From: Daphnia carinata
Lineage: Eukaryota; Arthropoda; Branchiopoda; Diplostraca; Daphniidae
Reading direction: 5' to 3'
Length of the DNA stretch: 64,000 nt
Assembly (NCBI RefSeq): GCF_022539665.2
Contig: NC_081337.1
Span: 9,772,679 to 9,836,678, forward strand
Below are positions 59,813 to 64,000 of this stretch, piece after piece. Below the pieces are notes generated by a model. It was not told the DNA's origin, searched no databases, and worked only from the letters and a program-made list of their open reading frames with translations. The position numbers were made by a program, and so were the translations under genes. Position 1 is the stretch's first letter. Every line of letters begins with the position of its first letter.

Positions 59813-61120
59813 AGTCATGCTTTCGTGCGGTTTATTCTTTTTTCTTTTTGGGCCCTCCGTACAGCCTCGCATTTTTGTGGAACCGTTTTTTTTTTTTTCT
59901 TCTTCTTTTTAAACGATTCCTCCAATCTTCCCCCCTCTGTGCAGCACTTTCTATATTCATCTCGTCTCTATAGCTTCTTATTGCCGCGCAGTTGTCTTTC
60001 CCCCGTGTTCGTTGTTGATTCCTTTACACTAACCGGCCGTCGCGCTTGTAATCTGCTGTTTCATCAATTATGCTACTTTCTTTTCACCATTTTTTTGTTT
60101 CGTTTTGTTGTGTTTAAAAGGCTCTCCAAGAGAGGCATAGGCAATTGCGCCGGCGGGGAAAGGCATGTGTGTGACGTATCAGTCGGCAATCGCCTGTATA
60201 TACGCACGCCTTCAAAAGTATTAATATACATATTGATTATGGTGATGAGGGCGTTTGAGTTTTGACACCAGTCCTGACCAGTTTTTTTTTTCTTTCCTCT
60301 CTCTCTCTTTCTTTCTTTTTTTTTATTTTTTTTTTTTGAAAATGTATTTTTGGGGTTTGTTCGTTGTTTTGGGCTTATCGGCGGTGTACAGTTTCATGGG
60401 GCTGTTGGCCGCCAGGACGGCGCTACCTATTTCATGGTCCCCATATATACGTTGGTGAATGTGCCAGGTTAGTAGTAGTCATCTGGTAGTTGCCTTCTTC
60501 TTCTTCGTGTAGACGTTATAAATATTGATGCAAACGCCATTGTCAGCGCACAGCCATCGATGGGCAACAGTCCAGCCACAGAAACGGGGGAAAGAGAAAA
60601 GAAAAGGAACTCGCCAGGAGAAAGACAATAAGAGATACACAGGCGCATTGTGTGTAAAGCCTCTTCTTAGACGTGTAGGTGGTATTTGAATGTTGGATGG
60701 CGAGCGTCGAGAGATTGGGACAAGACAAACACGCTATCCACCGACATAAACATTTGAAAGCGCTGCCTTTTTTTTTTTTGCCACGGCCTGTCTATTACGT
60801 GGGAAAACTTTGTCGTCGCCCCTCGTGAAAGGCTTGAATAATAATAATGAACGTTGGATTTTGTTTTATGAAATGTACGCCAAATGGAGGAAGATGGCCT
60901 TTAAAAGAACAAAATAATGTCTCTTCTTCTTTTGCTTGATGTCACCAGGCATTCCCTTGATGCAATCAATAAGTCGTAACAAGCACATATTTTCCAGTAT
61001 GTTGATGACCGGCACTAGGGGTACGGGCCCAGTGACGTGCCAATAGGTCCCCGAGCCGCGGGGGACGGACGGCCTGAAGCGACTGATGGCCATTTCTTTT
61101 TTCTAGACTCCCTTTTTTTT

Positions 61121-61142
61121 TGTGTGTGTGTGTGTGTGTGTG
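61121..61142. repeat. (TG)11 microsatellite
   Basis: Eleven TG units preceded by T8. It follows the GC-rich patch at about 61008-61090. Confidence 0.95.
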
Positions 61143-62499
61143 AAGCTTTTCCTTGCCAACGGAGTTGAACACCATCAGCGCACTTGAGTTACCGTCTTCG
61201 TCAACAGGAATTGACAATTCGTCTGAAGGTTCCTTTTATCGGTGCGAGATATTAATCGTGCGGAATCGTCACGCGGACGAGTTGAAAAAAAAAAAATGGG
61301 CAACCGAGCGGAAATGTTGTTCCATAATCCAATCTTTTGTAGCCTTGGAAAGACGCGAGTATAATCACCGATTACGTTTCTTCTTTTTCAAGGATATGCG
61401 TCTCCTTGATCGTTAACGGAATTTTCTTTCGGCTTTTTTTCTTTCTTTTTCTTCGTAAAATAATCGACAACCATCCACATTAAAAAATAAATTACCGTGT
61501 GGGCATGTCGAGCGGAAGTGACGGAAGCAGGGAATTTCAAAGCGGGGAATAGCGCCAAGGCAAAACACAGTGTGTTCTTAAATCCGTGTGCGTTCCCCCA
61601 AAACAAAAACAAAAAAATCGAGCGAAAGGGAAGAGCTTTGGGGTGCGCTTGACAACGCACGGATGGTTGCGGATAAAGCGATACGATCGTAAGAAGCGGG
61701 AGCACTAGACGTAGCCTCATTATCAACACGAATAATAGCGGAAGAGAGATGGAGGTTAACCAGTCAGTAGAAATATCCCGAAATATGACAATCGATTTAA
61801 AAAAATAAAAGGCCCATGTTTTTTTTTTTTAATTTCACTGCCAGGTTTCGTTTATTTTTATTTTTTTTTTTTTGGAACGCGATGGTGCCATTCGGACGGT
61901 TTTTTTTTTCATCTGTACAATCGGAAAATTCTGATGCAATTTAACTTGTTTCTCCAGCTGAGAGTAGGAGGATCGTAAGCGACACCTACACGTAACAAGC
62001 AAAAGGGGCTTATCTGCGAAAGGCCGGCTGTGTTATTTTAATGCATTGTATTAAGGAAAACGTTTTTGTTTTGTTTTTCTTCTATTTGTTCTTTTAGATT
62101 AAATTTATTCGTTGGGCCTCCATGTCTGTTTGAACCTCTCGTCTTGTTTCTCATCTCCTAGCGCTTTTTTTCCTGTCATTATGCGAAAGAAAGAATAGGC
62201 CACGAAACAAATGTTTGGTGAAAGATATCCAGCCCGTGTGCCATTTCGAATGAAAGTTACTTGAACGCGTGACTCTCTTCCATGCTTCTTTGTTTGTTTT
62301 TGTTTTCTTACCGACTTTCTATTGGTAAAGGGTTAAAAATATACAAAAAGGCGCTGAAGTTCTGCCTTTTTTATAATTTTGTTTCGAAAAGAAATCAGGA
62401 GAGAAAAATAGATTTCAGATGGGCGTCTTCTTTTCGAGTCCGCCCTTCTCGTATTTGTTGGACAAGCAAAACATTTCATTGCCAAGAAGAGGAGAATAA

Positions 62500-62534
62500 C
62501 CCCCCCCCCCCCCCCCCCAAAAAAAAAAAAAAAC
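62500..62534 (+). repeat. composite homopolymer C19-A16
   Basis: Nineteen C joined directly to sixteen A, the longest G/C run in the window. On the minus strand it reads T16G19, the same form as T16G12 at 15923-15950. Confidence 0.9.
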
Positions 62535-62656
62535 GAAGAAATGAAAAGGAAAAGAAGAGAAAAGTAGGGATCCAATTGTCTGATCGCTAACGTAATAGAT
62601 TACAATAGCACGAAGCCGTGACGAAGGCAATCTTTCTATTTCACTCTTGACTTTTC

Positions 62657-62657
62657 T

Positions 62658-62699
<42 letters not shown>
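62657..62699 (+). repeat. interrupted T tract (T13-C-T29)
   Basis: Forty-three bases of T with a single C. It lies about 120 bases after the C19A16 composite. Confidence 0.9.
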
Positions 62700-62704
<5 letters not shown>

Positions 62705-64000
62705 CAGAACAAAACCGCTTGCAATTAAATAGAGAAGCATTGAAACAAAAAAGGGGAAGGGGGAGTACAATTTTGTTTTAAATTTATTGTTCGTGTCATA
62801 ATCGCCGTCACACTCCCGCAGCTGGAGTAGTAATTGATTTTTTTTTCCCCTGTCTGTTAAGAAGAAAACGAACGCTAATAATTTCACGACACGAATTAGC
62901 GTAATTTGATTCGTGTATTTTTTTGCTTTTGCTCGCGTTTTTTTTTTTTTTTTATAAAAGATTATAAGACGCTTTCGAACTTGTGTGCTTTACGTTTTGC
63001 TCGAGCGATCACGCTGATGGGCAGAACGACACAACGTTTTGGACTCAACGGCGTGCAGTCAACTGTTACCTCTTTCCCTCTACGCCGATAAAGTCCCCCC
63101 CCCCCCCTTTCTTTTTTAAAGCATCCGCCCCTATTTATTTTTTTTTCTGTTTCTTTTTTGTTGTTCGATAATTTTATGGCTATCGTTAAAAAAGGTAAAA
63201 ATTCGAAAAAAACAACGGGAGACGGGAAGGTCAAACCGCTCCCTCCCTTCGTTCAACACCTTTTCGTAACAATTTCATTCGACTTCTTTTCGTCTTTGCC
63301 CTTGTGCTGACGAGGAATTATTATTCCGTTGGTTGCATCTTGCGCGGATGACAAAAAAGGGGGGATGGAAATAGACGGTCACTGGTTTTAGTCAGCGATG
63401 CAATTAACGGGGACCCTTCATCTTCCCGCCGAGTTTGCCACGATTCCAAACGAAGTCGATGGCAATGCGAGTGCTGTATTACCCGAACTGTATTAGAACA
63501 CAACAGGGAAACCGGTGCGTGCAGTAATGAACACAGCGCTAGTCGGGGCAGCAGTCGCAGTCTTTGTAGCTCTTTAAATGTTGATTGCGTTTCATTTCGT
63601 TTTTCAGGGAAGAGGGAAAACCAAAAGTCTTATTCCGTTCTTGTCTCTCGTTCTTTTTAATAATAAATGACGTAGCACGACTGCGACGGGACCAAAACGT
63701 CATCAGTCATGTAACTCGGTAACGGCCACTAATGAAACGCCCGCCTTTAGACGCCGTTACGTCAAAATGTGGGTTAAAAAAAAAAGGGGGGGATAAAGAA
63801 GACAAGAGTAAAATAGGACAATTTCAAGTTGGCTTTTCTTGTCCTCATCATTTTCTTTCCCTTCTTTTTCGTGTTATTCAAACGAACCGTAAGGGGACTC
63901 CCCTTGAAATCAGAGTCATCTTCTGAGAATGAAGCGAAACACACGCGGATTAAAATGCGATTGAGCCCCCCCGAAAAAAAACACGGACACACGCACAAAT

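Larger units (their letters stand above)
57165..64000. other. non-coding interval to the window end
   Basis: Opens with G13 at 57165-57177. It holds AAAAC repeats at about 57329-57358, a miR-190-like 14-mer at 57959, the strong hairpin at 59782-59812, a GC-rich patch at about 61008-61090, (TG)11 at 61121-61142, C19A16 at 62500-62534, T13-C-T29 at 62657-62699, C13 at 63095-63107 and a CTGTATTA direct repeat at 63474/63488. A 75-codon minus-strand frame at 60866-61093 begins with a well-placed ATG but is unrecognised. Confidence 0.65.

Noticed and set aside
63528-63537. TGAACACAGC, like the start of miR-317
   Set aside because: The match stops after ten bases and there is no foldable precursor.
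1-64000. CRISPR arrays, prokaryotic operons, plasmid or phage features
   Set aside because: No regularly spaced direct repeats, no dense coding and no Shine-Dalgarno-preceded frames. The sequence texture is eukaryotic throughout.

Overview
This window looks like 64 kb of non-coding eukaryotic nuclear DNA, and I could not support any protein-coding gene, tRNA, rRNA or recognisable transposon in it. Reading frames on both strands break every few dozen codons. The longest (up to 177 codons) are strings of Phe, Lys, Pro or Gly read through homopolymers, or unremarkable sequence matching no family I know. Nothing bacterial is present: no operons, ribosome binding sites or dense coding. Base composition is moderately AT-rich, CpG is not visibly depleted, and mono- and dinucleotide tracts are very abundant. 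That fits an invertebrate animal with little CpG methylation. A branchiopod crustacean such as Daphnia is my best guess, from general texture only, and is weakly supported.

The layout is a background of short unique sequence interrupted by runs of A or T. At least 34 of these runs are 19 bases or longer; the longest are T37 at 42093-42129 and T36 at 9339-9374. There are also 18 runs of G or C of 10 bases or more, the longest C19 at 62500-62518, and microsatellites of (CA), (GA), (TA) and (TG). Several G/C runs abut an A/T run directly (T16G12, C19A16, T9G10, C7A8). Between these lie intervals with no single-base run of 8 or more, such as 10052-10632, 14179-15312, 17005-17631, 18897-19604, 22500-23896, 28226-29172, 39530-40250, 40273-41164, 48744-49411 and 56520-57164. 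These are the best places to look for constrained regulatory sequence or a missed small exon.

The most structured items are a 13-bp hairpin at 59782-59812, a 15-bp AT-rich hairpin with TAATTA-type homeodomain cores at 28427-28474, a head-to-head pair of AP-1 sites at 42672-42689, two near-adjacent dyads at 19473-19511, a 17-base palindrome of opposed forkhead motifs at 32915-32931, a palindromic E-box followed by an ATF-like site at 22958-22975, an E2F-like palindrome with YY1/Pho-like motifs at 56720-56850, and a CpG-dense patch at 17445-17590. Together they suggest a large intron or intergenic regulatory domain, but that is inference. I found no evidence for a new genetic system here. Many of the short inverted repeats are within what chance allows in 64 kb, and this is stated for each.
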